A stretch of 56,056 nt of DNA, taken from NCBI GenBank assembly GCA_022843605.1, contig JALHNI010000026.1, forward strand, positions 1 to 56,056. The letters are read 5' to 3'. The position numbers were made by a program, and so were the translations under genes. The notes beneath the pieces were generated by a model. The model saw nothing but the letters and a program-made list of their open reading frames with translations. It made no database searches and was not told the DNA's origin. Source of the stretch: Bryobacter sp. Lineage in GTDB: Bacteria > Acidobacteriota > Terriglobia > Bryobacterales > Bryobacteraceae. Shown here piece by piece: positions 8,869-18,367 of this stretch; position 1 is the first letter of the stretch; the number at the start of each line of letters is the position of its first letter.

Positions 8869-9918
8869 CTAGTGCTTCTGCTCAAGCGAGCGTTTGATGT
8901 TCATCAACATGCGAAGTTGGGCGGCACGGGTCCGGCTAACGATGATGCGCCGGAGTAAGGAGCCGGTGAAGCCGGTGAGGCCTTGCTGGTTGGAGCCCTT
9001 CAGGGAGATCAGGTAGAAGCCGGACTGGCCGCCGGCGCGCGTTTCGGGAACACAGGCAGTCAAGTCCAGGGCGACTTGCAGGTAGTGGCTGGCGTAGAGC
9101 TGTTTGACGGCGACGACGTGCGCCGAACCCCTCGGCCCATCGGAACGGTAAGCAAATCCGTGATTCAGACGAAGGGTCGGCTTCAGCCCGAAGTTGACTT
9201 TTTCCCAGAAAAAGACGGATTGGACATTGGCCAGGGTGGACTTCGGGTAGTCCAGAAGGTAGCGGTCGAGTTCGGGGAGGTAGACGGGCAGCGCTCTGAA
9301 GCGGGCGAGAAAAGCCTTGAATTGCGCATTGACGTCGAACGGATCGCCGGTGTCGCGATAGATTCCCAAGGCGCGATTGCCGTCCCGCCGGTATTGGCGC
9401 AGCGTCTCAAGTGCCATCCTCCGCACGCGATCATTCACCTGCGCGGCGGCATTGGGCGAGGACCAGTTGATGGTGGCTTGAAGATCCCGGATGATGTCGC
9501 CTGGTAGTTGTACGTTGCAAGTCCCGGGTTGGCAGGTTCGCAGGTTGCGAATCTCATCGGGCTCCAGGGTAAAGCCCTGCAAGTCGGTAAGTTGTGGCGA
9601 GTCAGTGAGCTGACCCACGGCCAGATAGTTCGGCGAATTGCGGAGCCGGGTCATGTCGAAGGCCAGACGGGCGTATTCCTCCGCGGTTGCGTTGACGAAG
9701 ACGGCACCGAAGACGAGAAGTTCGGAAGGATGTTGAGAAGGCAAGAGCTTGGCAATCGGCTTGCCTTCAGCGATGGACGCGATCTGGTGGTCGCTGAGGC
9801 CGATCTGCTGGCGGAAAAACGAACGGGGCTCCGACGCGGATTGAGCGGAAGCAAGGCGCGGGCCGAGGAGAAGGATCGCGGAGTAGAGAGCAGCAATCTG
9901 TGCTGCGGAGTGAATCAT
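8869..9918 (-). CDS. Unknown secreted protein with a paired-cysteine CxPGxC motif
   Basis: I do not recognise a characterised family. The 349-residue product has a signal peptide (about 1-25, ending LASAQ), then an all-soluble, probably mixed alpha/beta body. Notable features are a central pair of cysteines in RTCQPGTCNVQLPGDI, a following helix-rich stretch (residues about 165-200), a DLTACVPETR segment with a third cysteine, and a basic C-terminal tail. The start has a GGGGG Shine-Dalgarno sequence 4 nt upstream. It lies 69 nt upstream (in minus-strand transcription) of the lyase-like gene and could form an operon with it. The two closely spaced cysteines suggest a disulfide or c-type haem-free redox site; there is no CxxCH haem motif. 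Real coding is well supported by signal peptide, start and length, but function is unknown. Confidence 0.8.
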   Translation of the reverse strand: MIHSAAQIAALYSAILLLGPRLASAQSASEPRSFFRQQIGLSDHQIASIAEGKPIAKLLPSQHPSELLVFGAVFVNATAEEYARLAFDMTRLRNSPNYLAVGQLTDSPQLTDLQGFTLEPDEIRNLRTCQPGTCNVQLPGDIIRDLQATINWSSPNAAAQVNDRVRRMALETLRQYRRDGNRALGIYRDTGDPFDVNAQFKAFLARFRALPVYLPELDRYLLDYPKSTLANVQSVFFWEKVNFGLKPTLRLNHGFAYRSDGPRGSAHVVAVKQLYASHYLQVALDLTACVPETRAGGQSGFYLISLKGSNQQGLTGFTGSLLRRIIVSRTRAAQLRMLMNIKRSLEQKH

Positions 9919-10007
9919 GATCCCCCTGAGATTTGGCGTAGCGGCCTAACTACAGCGTCTCATAGGGAGCCTTCTCCCAAAGGGGGTGGCGGCGAAAGTG
10001 GCGAGGT

Positions 10008-10013
10008 TATAAT
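10008..10013 (+). promoter_or_regulatory. Consensus -10 box of the amine oxidase gene
   Basis: A perfect TATAAT lies 49 nt before the ATG of the copper amine oxidase, in the only intergenic space between it and the divergent unknown secreted gene. No clear -35 box is seen 17 nt upstream (GGTGGC). A GAGGAA Shine-Dalgarno sequence sits between it and the start. Confidence 0.5.
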
Positions 10014-10062
10014 TGCCGAAACACTTCCCCGTCCGGGTGTTCATCTTTTTTGAGGAATTCCC

Positions 10063-12000
10063 ATGCTTAGTTCGCACCCGCTAGAACCATTGTCAGCAGC
10101 AGAAGTTGAACGCGCCGTCGCCCTATTGCGAACCCTGCCCGAGGTGACGGCGACCACGCGCATCATTAGCGTGATGCTGAAGGAGCCGCCCAAGGAACTG
10201 GTGCACGGGTGGCCGAACGGAGAAACTCCGGACCGCGAGGTGGAGTTGGTGCTGCATGACAACGGGCGGAACGCCTGTTTCCACGTTGAGGTGAATCTGA
10301 CCACGGCCGCCGTCAGCACGCCTCGTTATGCACCGGGCGGATCGCAACCGACGATGTCGATCGATGAACAGGTGGAGTGTGAGCAGGCGGTACTGGCGAG
10401 CGAAGAGTTCAAGGCCGCTCTGAGAAAGCACTACGGCGTGGAGGACACGTCACTGGTGATGGTGGACATATGGAGCGCAGGCAACTACGGGACCGAGGAG
10501 GATCGCACACGACGGCTGGCCCGGCCGCTGTGCTTTCTGCGGCAGGACGCTACGGACAACGGCTATGTGAGGCCGCTGGAGGGCATCCGGCCGGTGGTGG
10601 ATTTGAACACGATGCAGGTGATCCGGGTGGAAGAGTACGGCGTGTGGCCGTTGCCGCCGGAGCCGGGCAACTATGCGGCTGATCGCGTGGCGACGAAGCG
10701 GGGCGGGATTGCGCCGCTGACGATTCAGCAACCGGAGGGCCCCAGCTTCAAGCTGGAGGGCCACCAAATGGAATGGCAGAATTGGAAGTTTGTTATTGGC
10801 TTCAACGCCCGGGAGGGTTTGACGCTGCACCATATCCGGTATGCGGACCAGGGGCGTGACCGGTCAATTCTCTATCGCGCGTCGCTGACGGAGATGGTGG
10901 TGCCGTATGGCGACCCCAGTCCACAGCAGGCGAGGAAGAACGCTTTTGACGTGGGCGAGTATGGCATGGGGATGTGCGCGAACAGTCTGCGGCTGGGCTG
11001 CGATTGTCTGGGGTACATTGCCTATCTGGACGCGCATCTTTGCGATAGCCGGGGCGCAGCGTTGACGATTCCCAATGCGATTTGCATTCATGAAGAGGAC
11101 TTTGGAATTCTTTGGAAGCATACGGACCGGCGGCTGCCGGAGGCGCCGGAGGTCCGGCGGTCACGACGGTTGGTGGTGTCGTCCATCTCCACGGTGGAGA
11201 ACTACGAATATGGCTTTTTCTGGTACTTCTATCAGGACGGCAATATTCAGTTCGAGATCAAGCTGACGGGCATTCTGTCGTTGGGGGCACTGCATCCGGG
11301 GGAGAAGTCGCCCTATGGGGCGTTGATCGCGCCGCAACTGTATGCGCCGAATCATCAGCACTTCTTCAATGTGCGGTTGGATTTCGATTTAGACGGTGTG
11401 GCGAATACGGTGCAACGGATCGATGTCGAGGCGAGTCCAGTGGACAAGCAGAATCCGTTCGAGAATGCGTTTCGGGCGCGGGCGACCACGCTGGAGACCG
11501 AGCAGCAGGCGCGCGGGCATTTACGGCTCGAGTCGGCTCGGACGTGGCGGATCGTGAATCCGGCGGTGACCAACGCAGTGGGCGAGCCGGTGGGCTACAA
11601 GTTTATGCCCGGCGACAATGCCTTTCCGTTGGCGTCGCGCAATGCGTGGTGGCGCAAGCGGGCCGGCTTCGTGGACCATCATGTCTGGGTGACGCCTTAC
11701 GCGGCGGACGAGCGCTATGCGGCGGGTGACTATCCGAACCAGAGTTCCGGAGGGGACGGGCTGAGTAAATGGACGGAGGCGAACCGGGCAGTGGAGGACA
11801 CGGACGTCGTGTTCTGGTACACGTTCGGCCACACGCATATTCCCCGCCCCGAAGATTACCCGGTGATGCCGACGGCGTACATCGGCTTTCTGCTGAAGCC
11901 GAACGGCTTCTTCGCGATGAATCCGGCGAACGATTTGCCGCCGTCGGCTCCCGCGCCCAAAGGAGTCAGCTTGCCGATACCGGGTTCATGTTGCAGCTAG
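10063..12000 (+). CDS. Copper-containing primary amine oxidase
   Basis: A 645-residue enzyme of the Cu amine oxidase family, which oxidises primary amines to aldehyde, ammonia and hydrogen peroxide using topaquinone made from its own tyrosine. The cofactor motif is visible: N380-Y381-E382-Y383, so Y381 is the topaquinone precursor. C-terminal histidines ([14 protein letters not shown]) fit the copper site, and [14 protein letters not shown] is the usual family ending. The N-terminal N2/N3-like region starts [19 protein letters not shown]. There is no signal peptide, so the enzyme is predicted cytosolic, like many tyramine oxidases. A GAGGAA site 7 nt upstream supports the ATG. The last 15 nt overlap the convergent sigma-54-type activator. 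Histamine, tyramine or phenethylamine are possible substrates. Confidence 0.94.
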   Translation: MLSSHPLEPLSAAEVERAVALLRTLPEVTATTRIISVMLKEPPKELVHGWPNGETPDREVELVLHDNGRNACFHVEVNLTTAAVSTPRYAPGGSQPTMSIDEQVECEQAVLASEEFKAALRKHYGVEDTSLVMVDIWSAGNYGTEEDRTRRLARPLCFLRQDATDNGYVRPLEGIRPVVDLNTMQVIRVEEYGVWPLPPEPGNYAADRVATKRGGIAPLTIQQPEGPSFKLEGHQMEWQNWKFVIGFNAREGLTLHHIRYADQGRDRSILYRASLTEMVVPYGDPSPQQARKNAFDVGEYGMGMCANSLRLGCDCLGYIAYLDAHLCDSRGAALTIPNAICIHEEDFGILWKHTDRRLPEAPEVRRSRRLVVSSISTVENYEYGFFWYFYQDGNIQFEIKLTGILSLGALHPGEKSPYGALIAPQLYAPNHQHFFNVRLDFDLDGVANTVQRIDVEASPVDKQNPFENAFRARATTLETEQQARGHLRLESARTWRIVNPAVTNAVGEPVGYKFMPGDNAFPLASRNAWWRKRAGFVDHHVWVTPYAADERYAAGDYPNQSSGGDGLSKWTEANRAVEDTDVVFWYTFGHTHIPRPEDYPVMPTAYIGFLLKPNGFFAMNPANDLPPSAPAPKGVSLPIPGSCCS

Positions 12001-13455
12001 GCGGGCCTTGACGGTACGGCGGTCGAGCCCGAGGCGCTGGGCGGTTTCGACGTAAGAACCGGTTTGGCGGTAGACGAGGTTGGCGTAGTGGTTCAGCACT
12101 TCGTCGGCGGTGAGTTCGCCACGCTGGTAGCGATCGTGAAAAGCATCAGTGGTGAAGGAAGTCAGCGGCCGGTAGGTTTGCCGGATGAGGACGTTGCGGA
12201 CGCATTGTTCGAGTTCGCGATAGTTTCCGGGCCAACGGTAACCGGGCGGCAGGTGCTTCGTGATCCAATCCAGCACAAACGGATAGGCCTCTTCCGCATC
12301 CTCCCCGACGGTGCGCCGGGTCATATAGAGCAGCAGTTCGGGGAAGCAGGCGGGCTTGTCGCCCAGTTGGCTGGCGAGAGAGGGAGTGGAGATGAGATCG
12401 GCGCAGAGGCGATAGTAGAGGTCCTCTCGAAAGCGACCGGCGGCGATCTCGGCGGCCAGGTCACGGTTGGTGGCGGCGATGAGCTTGCCGTCGAAGCGTT
12501 GGGTAGCGGTATCGCCAACAGCGGCATACTCGCGAGTTTCGAGGACGCGAAGCAGCTTCACTTGGATCGGCATCTCCATTTCGCCCAACTCATCTAGAAA
12601 CACGGCGCCTTGACTGGGGCACGACTGAAGCCAGCCGATGCGATCGGCAATGGCGCCGGTGAACGAACCGCGCTTGTGGCCGAAGAGTTCGCTTTCGATG
12701 AGCGAGGGAGATAGGGCGGCGAGGTTGACGGCGAAGAAGCTTTCGCCTTTCGGTTGATCGAAGACGCGCCGGCTGGGGAGAAAGGGTAGGTAACGGGCAC
12801 CGGCGATGGCACGCGCGACGAGTTCCTTGCCGGTGCCCGAAGGGCCGGTGATCAAGGTGGGGAAGTCGCCCATGCGACGCCAAAGGGTACGGCGGTAGCG
12901 GCGCAGGTCACAGGTGAAGATGGATTCCCAGATGCTGGCGCGCAGTCGAGCGGCGGGCATAGAGGAACCGATGATGTGATCGAAGATGCGGTGAAAGGCG
13001 CGGGCCAGTTGCCAGCAGCAGGCAAAAAAATGCTCAACCGTAAGGGCGGTGGTAAATTGCTGACCGGGCAGTTGAAAGCAGTGCGCCCAGTCAGCGGCGA
13101 ACCGGGTGTAGAAGTTCCAGTTGCCGCGGGCGTGGATGAAGTTTTCGTAGTAGCGCTGGTAGAGCCAGGAGTGGACGCATTCCTCGTAGAGGGCCCAGTC
13201 GGCGGGCTGAACGATAGGCCGAGCGCGGACGGCTTCGAGGACGGGTCCGAGTTTCTCTTGAATACGCCAGATGTTGGGCCGGGCCTGTTCGGGGTCGGCG
13301 ACGGAGGCGCTCCAGATGGGGTCGCCGGGGACGAAGTGATCGCCGAGAGCGGCCTGCTCGAGGGCAACGCGCTCTAGCGAGAAGGGGTTGGCATAGGCGA
13401 GTCCAGCGACGGCCTGGAGGAATTGGCGTTCGGCTGATCGGATAGCGCTGGACAT
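11986..13455 (-). CDS. Sigma-54-type AAA+ activator with unknown N-terminal sensor domain
   Basis: A 489-residue bacterial enhancer-binding-type regulator. Residues 1-195 form an aromatic-rich helical domain I do not recognise; there is no receiver, GAF or PAS signature. The AAA+ core follows: Walker A GPSGTGKE (204-211), the sigma-54 contact loop as GSFTGA (263-268) instead of GAFTGA, Walker B VFLDEL (285-290), the sensor segment AATNRDL, and [12 protein letters not shown]. The C-terminus carries a Fis-like helix-turn-helix ([21 protein letters not shown]). The normal role is ATP-driven opening of sigma-54 promoter complexes. It converges on the amine oxidase (15-nt overlap) and diverges from the lipid/efflux operon. 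A GG-N10-GC element is present in front of that operon, so it is a plausible target. Confidence 0.9.
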   Translation of the reverse strand: MSSAIRSAERQFLQAVAGLAYANPFSLERVALEQAALGDHFVPGDPIWSASVADPEQARPNIWRIQEKLGPVLEAVRARPIVQPADWALYEECVHSWLYQRYYENFIHARGNWNFYTRFAADWAHCFQLPGQQFTTALTVEHFFACCWQLARAFHRIFDHIIGSSMPAARLRASIWESIFTCDLRRYRRTLWRRMGDFPTLITGPSGTGKELVARAIAGARYLPFLPSRRVFDQPKGESFFAVNLAALSPSLIESELFGHKRGSFTGAIADRIGWLQSCPSQGAVFLDELGEMEMPIQVKLLRVLETREYAAVGDTATQRFDGKLIAATNRDLAAEIAAGRFREDLYYRLCADLISTPSLASQLGDKPACFPELLLYMTRRTVGEDAEEAYPFVLDWITKHLPPGYRWPGNYRELEQCVRNVLIRQTYRPLTSFTTDAFHDRYQRGELTADEVLNHYANLVYRQTGSYVETAQRLGLDRRTVKARLAAT

Positions 13456-13540
13456 TTTCTGATCATCGCATGTACATTACACGTCATTCTACTTTGTGGA
13501 AAGAACCAGTCCTACGTTGAAAGGACACTGACTTAGCAAA

Positions 13541-13557
13541 TGGCCATGGGGATGCAT
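13541..13557 (+). promoter_or_regulatory. Candidate sigma-54 (-24/-12) promoter before the lipid/efflux operon
   Basis: The sequence TGGCCATGGGGATGCAT has GG at 13542-13543 and GC at 13554-13555, exactly the GG-N10-GC spacing of sigma-54 promoters, with the TGGC and TGCA cores intact. Predicted transcription start is about 13567, only a few nt before the ATG at 13569, which lacks a Shine-Dalgarno sequence. The neighbouring divergent gene encodes a sigma-54-type activator. Chance occurrence of such a short motif cannot be excluded. Confidence 0.4.
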
Positions 13558-13568
13558 TTAGCTGACCC

Positions 13569-16500
13569 ATGCAGCACTCAAGCTATCGCACTCTCCTCCG
13601 TGACCGGGGCTTCCAGTCATTCCTCTGGACGCAGTTCCTCGGGGCATTCAATGACAACGTCTTCAAGATGATCGTTTCGGTGGCGGCCGTGGCCTATACG
13701 GCCGGCGACGCCGCGGTGGGCAGCCGGTATCTGGCCTTGACGGGCGCAGTCTTCGTCCTGCCGTTTTTGTTGTTCGCCGGATGGGCGGGCCAGTTGACGG
13801 ATCGCTACTCGAAGACGACGGTGCTCGTGGTGACGAAGTCGTTTGAGATCCTGACGATGATCCTGGCGATGTTCGCCCTGCAGGCGGCGAGCATGCCGCT
13901 GTTGCTGGGAGTGTTGTTCTTGTTAGCGGCGCAGGCGAACTTCTTCAGTCCGGCCAAGTACGGCATTCTGCCTGAGATTCTGCCGGAGCGCGATCTTTCG
14001 CGGGCCAATGCTTTGCTGGAACTGACGACGTTCGCCGCGATCGTCATTGGGGGCGGCTTCGGAACGCTGCTTTTCGAGCACTGGAAGCATGAGCAATGGA
14101 AGATGAGCACGATGCTGATTGGTTTGGCGGTGGTGGGTTCGCTGTGTAGCCTGGGGATTCCGCGGACCCAGCGGCCGGCCAAGCGAGAGGCATTCCGGGT
14201 GAACCCGTTCGCGGACATCGTGAAGGGTTTGCGGGTGCTGCGGGGCGATCGCGCGATGGCGCTGACGGTGGCCGGCATCTCGCTCTTTTGGATGGTGGGT
14301 GGCTTGGTGCAACTGGCTTTGGTGGTGTTCGTCAACCAGACGTTGCAGGGCAGCGAGGGACAGATCGGACTGCTGGTGGCGGCGCTGGCAATCGGGATTG
14401 GGGCGGGCTCAATCGCATCGGGCCGCATTTCGGGAGACAGGGTTGAACTCGGCTTGGTGGCGCCTTCCGGCTTGGCGATGGGCTTGGCCGTCTGCGCCTT
14501 GGGTTTCGCGATGACACAGACGGCCGCGATGGTGTGGCTGGCGTTAACGGGCTTCTTCGGCGGCCTGTTCATCGTGCCGCTGAATACATTTCTGCAGGAG
14601 GAAGCGGCGCCAGGGGAGAAGGGCCGCGTGTTGGCGACGAACAACTTCATCAACATGGTGGGCGTGGTGCTGGCATCGGGCGCGCTGTACCTGCTGCATG
14701 ACCAACTGCGTTGGAGCGCGGGCGGCATCTTTATGGCGACGGGCGTCTTCTCGGTGGCGGTGTCGGTGTACATCCTGTTCGGCGAGTTGCTGGCCCAGAC
14801 GGTTCGCTTCGCCTGCTGGCTGATGGTGAACACGATCTTCCGCGTGAAGATCCAGGGCGCGGAACACCTTCCGGCTAAAGGCGGCGGCGTGATCGTGAGC
14901 AATCATGTTTCCTACGCGGATGCATTGTTGATCGGCTGCGCGACGCCGCGTCTGGTGCGATGGGTGATGTGGAAGGCGGTGTACGAGATCAAGTTTTTGC
15001 AGCCGCTGTTTCGGCTGATGCGCATTGTGCCGATCAACCTCGAGAAGCCTCGCGAGGCCATGGCTGCGTTGGCGATGTGCCGCGACGCGGTGGCAGCCGG
15101 CGAATTGGCGGGCATTTTCCCGGAGGGGCAAGTCACCCGGACCGGCCAATTGCTCCCGTTCAAGCGCGGCTTTGAGCGGATCGCGGAATCGAAATCAGGC
15201 ACGGTGGCACCGGTGATCCCGGTATGGATTGAAGGTTTGTGGGGACATCCGCTGAGCCTGAAGGGCGGCAAGCTGGGCGGCGCGTGGGAACGGTGGCTGC
15301 GGCCGAAGGTGACCGTGGTGATTGGCGAGCCCGTGACGGAGGATTTTTCGCCGGAGAGCATCCGGGCGAAGGTGATGGAGCTTTCCAGTCAGGCGGCAGC
15401 AGAGAAGCGGGAGCCGCAAGATACGGTAGGCCGGCGATTTGTAGCGGCCGCGCGCAGCAACTGGAAGGCCCTGGGCATGGCGGACTCCTTCGGCAAGCGG
15501 CTGACGTTTGGCGAAACGCTGGTTGGCACGCAATTGATCAGACGGTGGCTCGACAGGAATTCTGCAGGAGAACTGCGGATCGGTCTATTGCTGCCGAATT
15601 CCGTGGGTGCGGCCCTGGCCAATATCGCCGTCACGCTGAGCGGGCGAACGGCCGTCAACCTGAACTTCACGGCAGGTGAGGCGGCGATGGCTTCCGCGAT
15701 TGAGCAATGCGGCATTCGCACGGTGCTGAGTTCGAAGCTATTTGTGACCAGGCAGAGGATCGCGCCGATGCCGGGCATGGTTTATCTGGAGGAGCTACTG
15801 CCGTCGTTCACAAAGGTGGATAAGGCGATCGCCTACCTGCAGGCGCGGCTATTGCCGGCCGGCGTGTTGGCCAAAGGCGGCGCGGACGACGTCGCGGGAA
15901 TCATCTTCTCAAGCGGCAGCACGGGCGAGCCAAAGGGGGTGGAACTGACGCACTGGAACCTGATCTCCAACATGGAGGCGGTAGCACAGGTGTATCCAGT
16001 GGGGCCTTCCGACGTGATGCTGGGGATTCTGCCGTTCTTTCATTCGTTTGGGTTCAGCTACAACTTGTGGTTTCCGCTCCTGAACGAATTTCCGGTGGTG
16101 CTGCACCCGAACCCCAGCGACGCGAAGACGATTGGCGAGTTGTCGGCCCAGTACGGTGCGACGTTCCTGCTCTCGACGCCGACATTCGCCTCAACGTATG
16201 CGCGCAAGTGCACGAAGGAGCAGTTTGGAAAGCTACGCTACGTGCTGGTGGGAGCGGAAAAGCTGCGGCCCACAGTGGCGCAACAGTTTGAAGAGAAGTT
16301 CGGAATTCGGATGCATGAAGGGTATGGATGCACGGAGATGGCGCCGGTGGTGAGCGTGAACGGGCCGGATAGAGGGCAGCAGAGGGGATTCAAGGCGGAG
16401 AGCGTGGGCCGGCCGTTGCCGGGCGTCAGCTTGAGGCTGGTGGATCCGGCGACGCTGGAACCGGTGAAGGACGGAGAGGAAGGGATGTTGTTGGTGAAGG

Positions 16501-17012
16501 GACCGAACCGGATGCGGGGCTACTTGAATCAGCCAGAACGAACGCAGCGAGCCTTGATCGACGGCTTCTACAATACCGGGGACATGGCGCGGGTGGATGA
16601 GGAGGGGTTCCTGTTCATCACGGGCCGGCTGTCGCGATTTTCGAAGATCGCGGGCGAGATGGTGCCGCATCTGAAGGTGGAGGAGATTCTGCAACGGTGC
16701 ATGGGTGAGGCATCTTGCCTGGTGCTCGGCATTCCCGACTCCCAGCGAGGAGAACGGCTCGTGGTGCTGCATACACATTCCGGGCTGGAACCAGAAGCAA
16801 TGGTGGAACAGTTGAACGTCGCCGGACTGCCGGCGCTGTGGATTCCCAAGCAGAATCAGTTTTTTGTGGTGGACACGATTCCGACGCTGGGAACGGGAAA
16901 GACGGATCTGCGGAAGGCTATGGAGTTGGCAGTCGGGTTGGCTTCGCGGGAGCGGGGAAACGCCGCGCCGAACGTCGATGGAAACACTAAGTCTGATATC
17001 GTTGCAGTTTGA
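13569..17012 (+). CDS. LplT-PlsC-acyl-ACP synthetase fusion (Aas-type lysophospholipid remodelling protein)
   Basis: A 1147-residue three-part protein. Residues 1 to about 415 are an MFS transporter of LplT type (start FLWTQFLGAFNDNVFKM), which flips lysophospholipids across the inner membrane. Residues about 420-620 are a PlsC acyltransferase with the HX4D motif at H446-D451 (NHVSYADA) and FPEGQVTRTG. Residues about 640-1130 are an AMP-forming acyl-ACP/CoA synthetase with the P-loop SSGSTGEPKG (780-789), GYGCTEMAPVVS and YNTGDMA. In Escherichia coli the same three activities are encoded by the separate genes lplT and aas; natural fusions are known in other phyla. The predicted role is uptake and re-acylation of lysophosphatidylethanolamine. 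The ATG lacks a Shine-Dalgarno sequence. The stop overlaps the TolC gene start (TGATG). Confidence 0.92.
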   Translation: MQHSSYRTLLRDRGFQSFLWTQFLGAFNDNVFKMIVSVAAVAYTAGDAAVGSRYLALTGAVFVLPFLLFAGWAGQLTDRYSKTTVLVVTKSFEILTMILAMFALQAASMPLLLGVLFLLAAQANFFSPAKYGILPEILPERDLSRANALLELTTFAAIVIGGGFGTLLFEHWKHEQWKMSTMLIGLAVVGSLCSLGIPRTQRPAKREAFRVNPFADIVKGLRVLRGDRAMALTVAGISLFWMVGGLVQLALVVFVNQTLQGSEGQIGLLVAALAIGIGAGSIASGRISGDRVELGLVAPSGLAMGLAVCALGFAMTQTAAMVWLALTGFFGGLFIVPLNTFLQEEAAPGEKGRVLATNNFINMVGVVLASGALYLLHDQLRWSAGGIFMATGVFSVAVSVYILFGELLAQTVRFACWLMVNTIFRVKIQGAEHLPAKGGGVIVSNHVSYADALLIGCATPRLVRWVMWKAVYEIKFLQPLFRLMRIVPINLEKPREAMAALAMCRDAVAAGELAGIFPEGQVTRTGQLLPFKRGFERIAESKSGTVAPVIPVWIEGLWGHPLSLKGGKLGGAWERWLRPKVTVVIGEPVTEDFSPESIRAKVMELSSQAAAEKREPQDTVGRRFVAAARSNWKALGMADSFGKRLTFGETLVGTQLIRRWLDRNSAGELRIGLLLPNSVGAALANIAVTLSGRTAVNLNFTAGEAAMASAIEQCGIRTVLSSKLFVTRQRIAPMPGMVYLEELLPSFTKVDKAIAYLQARLLPAGVLAKGGADDVAGIIFSSGSTGEPKGVELTHWNLISNMEAVAQVYPVGPSDVMLGILPFFHSFGFSYNLWFPLLNEFPVVLHPNPSDAKTIGELSAQYGATFLLSTPTFASTYARKCTKEQFGKLRYVLVGAEKLRPTVAQQFEEKFGIRMHEGYGCTEMAPVVSVNGPDRGQQRGFKAESVGRPLPGVSLRLVDPATLEPVKDGEEGMLLVKGPNRMRGYLNQPERTQRALIDGFYNTGDMARVDEEGFLFITGRLSRFSKIAGEMVPHLKVEEILQRCMGEASCLVLGIPDSQRGERLVVLHTHSGLEPEAMVEQLNVAGLPALWIPKQNQFFVVDTIPTLGTGKTDLRKAMELAVGLASRERGNAAPNVDGNTKSDIVAV

Positions 17013-18367
17013 TGCGACTGGCAATCTTGGTTTTCCCCACTGTGATGCTGGCGCAGACCTACACGGTGGATCAAGCAGTAGCCACCGCCCTCGACAAGTA
17101 TGCGGGGGTGCGGGTCTCCAGTGAAAAAGTGACGGAGGCGGCGCAGGCGATCAATCTGGCGCGGACCGCCTATCTTCCACACGCGGACTTTCTGGCACAG
17201 GCGAACCGTGCGACGCGAAACAACGTTTTCGGCATGGTGCTGCCGCAGTCCACGCTGCCGGGCATCTCCGGCCCGCCCTTGGCAGAGAATTCGATGACCA
17301 ATGTGTGGGGCACGGCAATCGGATTTCTGGTGAGTTGGGAGCCCTTCGACTTTGGGCAGCGAGCGGCGAAGGTGAACGCGGCGTCGGCGCACCAGCGTTA
17401 CACGGAAGCGGTGCTGTCAAGAACCAAGTTCGAGATCGCAGCGGGCACGGCGGATGGGTTCCTGACCGTGCTGGCCGCTGAGCAAACGGTAAAAGCGGCC
17501 GCAACCGCGGTCGCGCGCGCGAAGACGCTGGAGGAACTCGTCGGCGCGCAGGTGCGGGCTGAATTACGGCCTGGAGTGGACCTGATGCGGACCAGGGCGG
17601 AACACGCTATGGCCGAAGCCCAGCAGATTCAGGCGGAGCAAGCGGTGGCGATGGCCAAGGCGGCTCTCTCGCAGTTCGTGATGACGGCGGAGTTTGTTGC
17701 CGCACCAGGCGCATTGCTTGACTCGCCCCCGGCCGCGATCCTGGCGCAGGCCGACTTGCAACAGCATCCGGCGGCACTCGAAAAGGCGGCATCGGTGGCG
17801 GAGGCGCAAGCCAAGCAGAAGGTGCTGGACAAGGCTTACTATCCGAAGTTCAACGTACAGGGCAGCACCTATGCGCGAGGAACGGGCGCGAATCCGGACT
17901 TCACGACCGGAGGAGCCTTCTCCGGCCTGGGACCCAACATCGTGAACTGGGGCGCGGGGATGACGGTGACCTTTCCGGCGATGGCCTTACCGGGACTGCG
18001 TTTGCAGCGCGGAATCGACGCGAGCCAAGCGCGCGGCGAACAGCATCGTCTGGAGCAGACGGTGCAGGATCTGAAGGCGAAATTGGCGCGTGCCAATGCG
18101 CAGCTAGCGGGCGCGCGACGTTTGGTGGATAAGATTCCGGCGCAGCTTGAGTCCGCGCGAGCGGCGGAGCAACAGGCCACGGCACGCTACAAAGCGGGCC
18201 TCGGGACGCTGGTAGAGGTGGCGGATGCACAGCGAGTGCTGGCGCAGACGGAGATCGACGAAAGCCTGGCGAAACTGGCGATCTGGCGGGCGATGCTGGC
18301 GGTGTCGGCAGCCCAGGGTGACATTGAGCCGTTCCTGAAGGCAGCGGTCGGGGCAAAGGGAAACTAG
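17012..18367 (+). CDS. TolC-family outer-membrane efflux channel
   Basis: A 451-residue protein with a signal peptide (cleavage after MLAQ) and two TolC repeats rich in long alanine/glutamine helices: residues about 20-215 and 225-440. It holds the typical WEPFDFGQR, LRPGVDLMRTRAE and RYKAGLGTLVEVADAQR elements; the last is a hallmark of outer-membrane efflux proteins. It forms the trimeric channel for the adjacent RND pump. The ATG at 17012 overlaps the stop of the lipid fusion gene in TGATG, implying translational coupling; a TTG 3 nt earlier is less likely. Its TAG overlaps the GTG start of the RND gene by one base. Confidence 0.92.
   Translation: MRLAILVFPTVMLAQTYTVDQAVATALDKYAGVRVSSEKVTEAAQAINLARTAYLPHADFLAQANRATRNNVFGMVLPQSTLPGISGPPLAENSMTNVWGTAIGFLVSWEPFDFGQRAAKVNAASAHQRYTEAVLSRTKFEIAAGTADGFLTVLAAEQTVKAAATAVARAKTLEELVGAQVRAELRPGVDLMRTRAEHAMAEAQQIQAEQAVAMAKAALSQFVMTAEFVAAPGALLDSPPAAILAQADLQQHPAALEKAASVAEAQAKQKVLDKAYYPKFNVQGSTYARGTGANPDFTTGGAFSGLGPNIVNWGAGMTVTFPAMALPGLRLQRGIDASQARGEQHRLEQTVQDLKAKLARANAQLAGARRLVDKIPAQLESARAAEQQATARYKAGLGTLVEVADAQRVLAQTEIDESLAKLAIWRAMLAVSAAQGDIEPFLKAAVGAKGN

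Noticed and set aside
13470..13477. ATGTACAT palindrome between the activator and the lipid fusion gene, considered as a dif site or operator
   Set aside because: It resembles the dif centre only loosely, lacks the conserved XerD arm, and 8-bp palindromes are common; retained only as a weak possible operator.
13805..14902. 365-codon minus-strand open frame inside the LplT-PlsC fusion gene
   Set aside because: Low-complexity Pro/Ser/Thr/Ala composition; the plus-strand gene has clear domains throughout.
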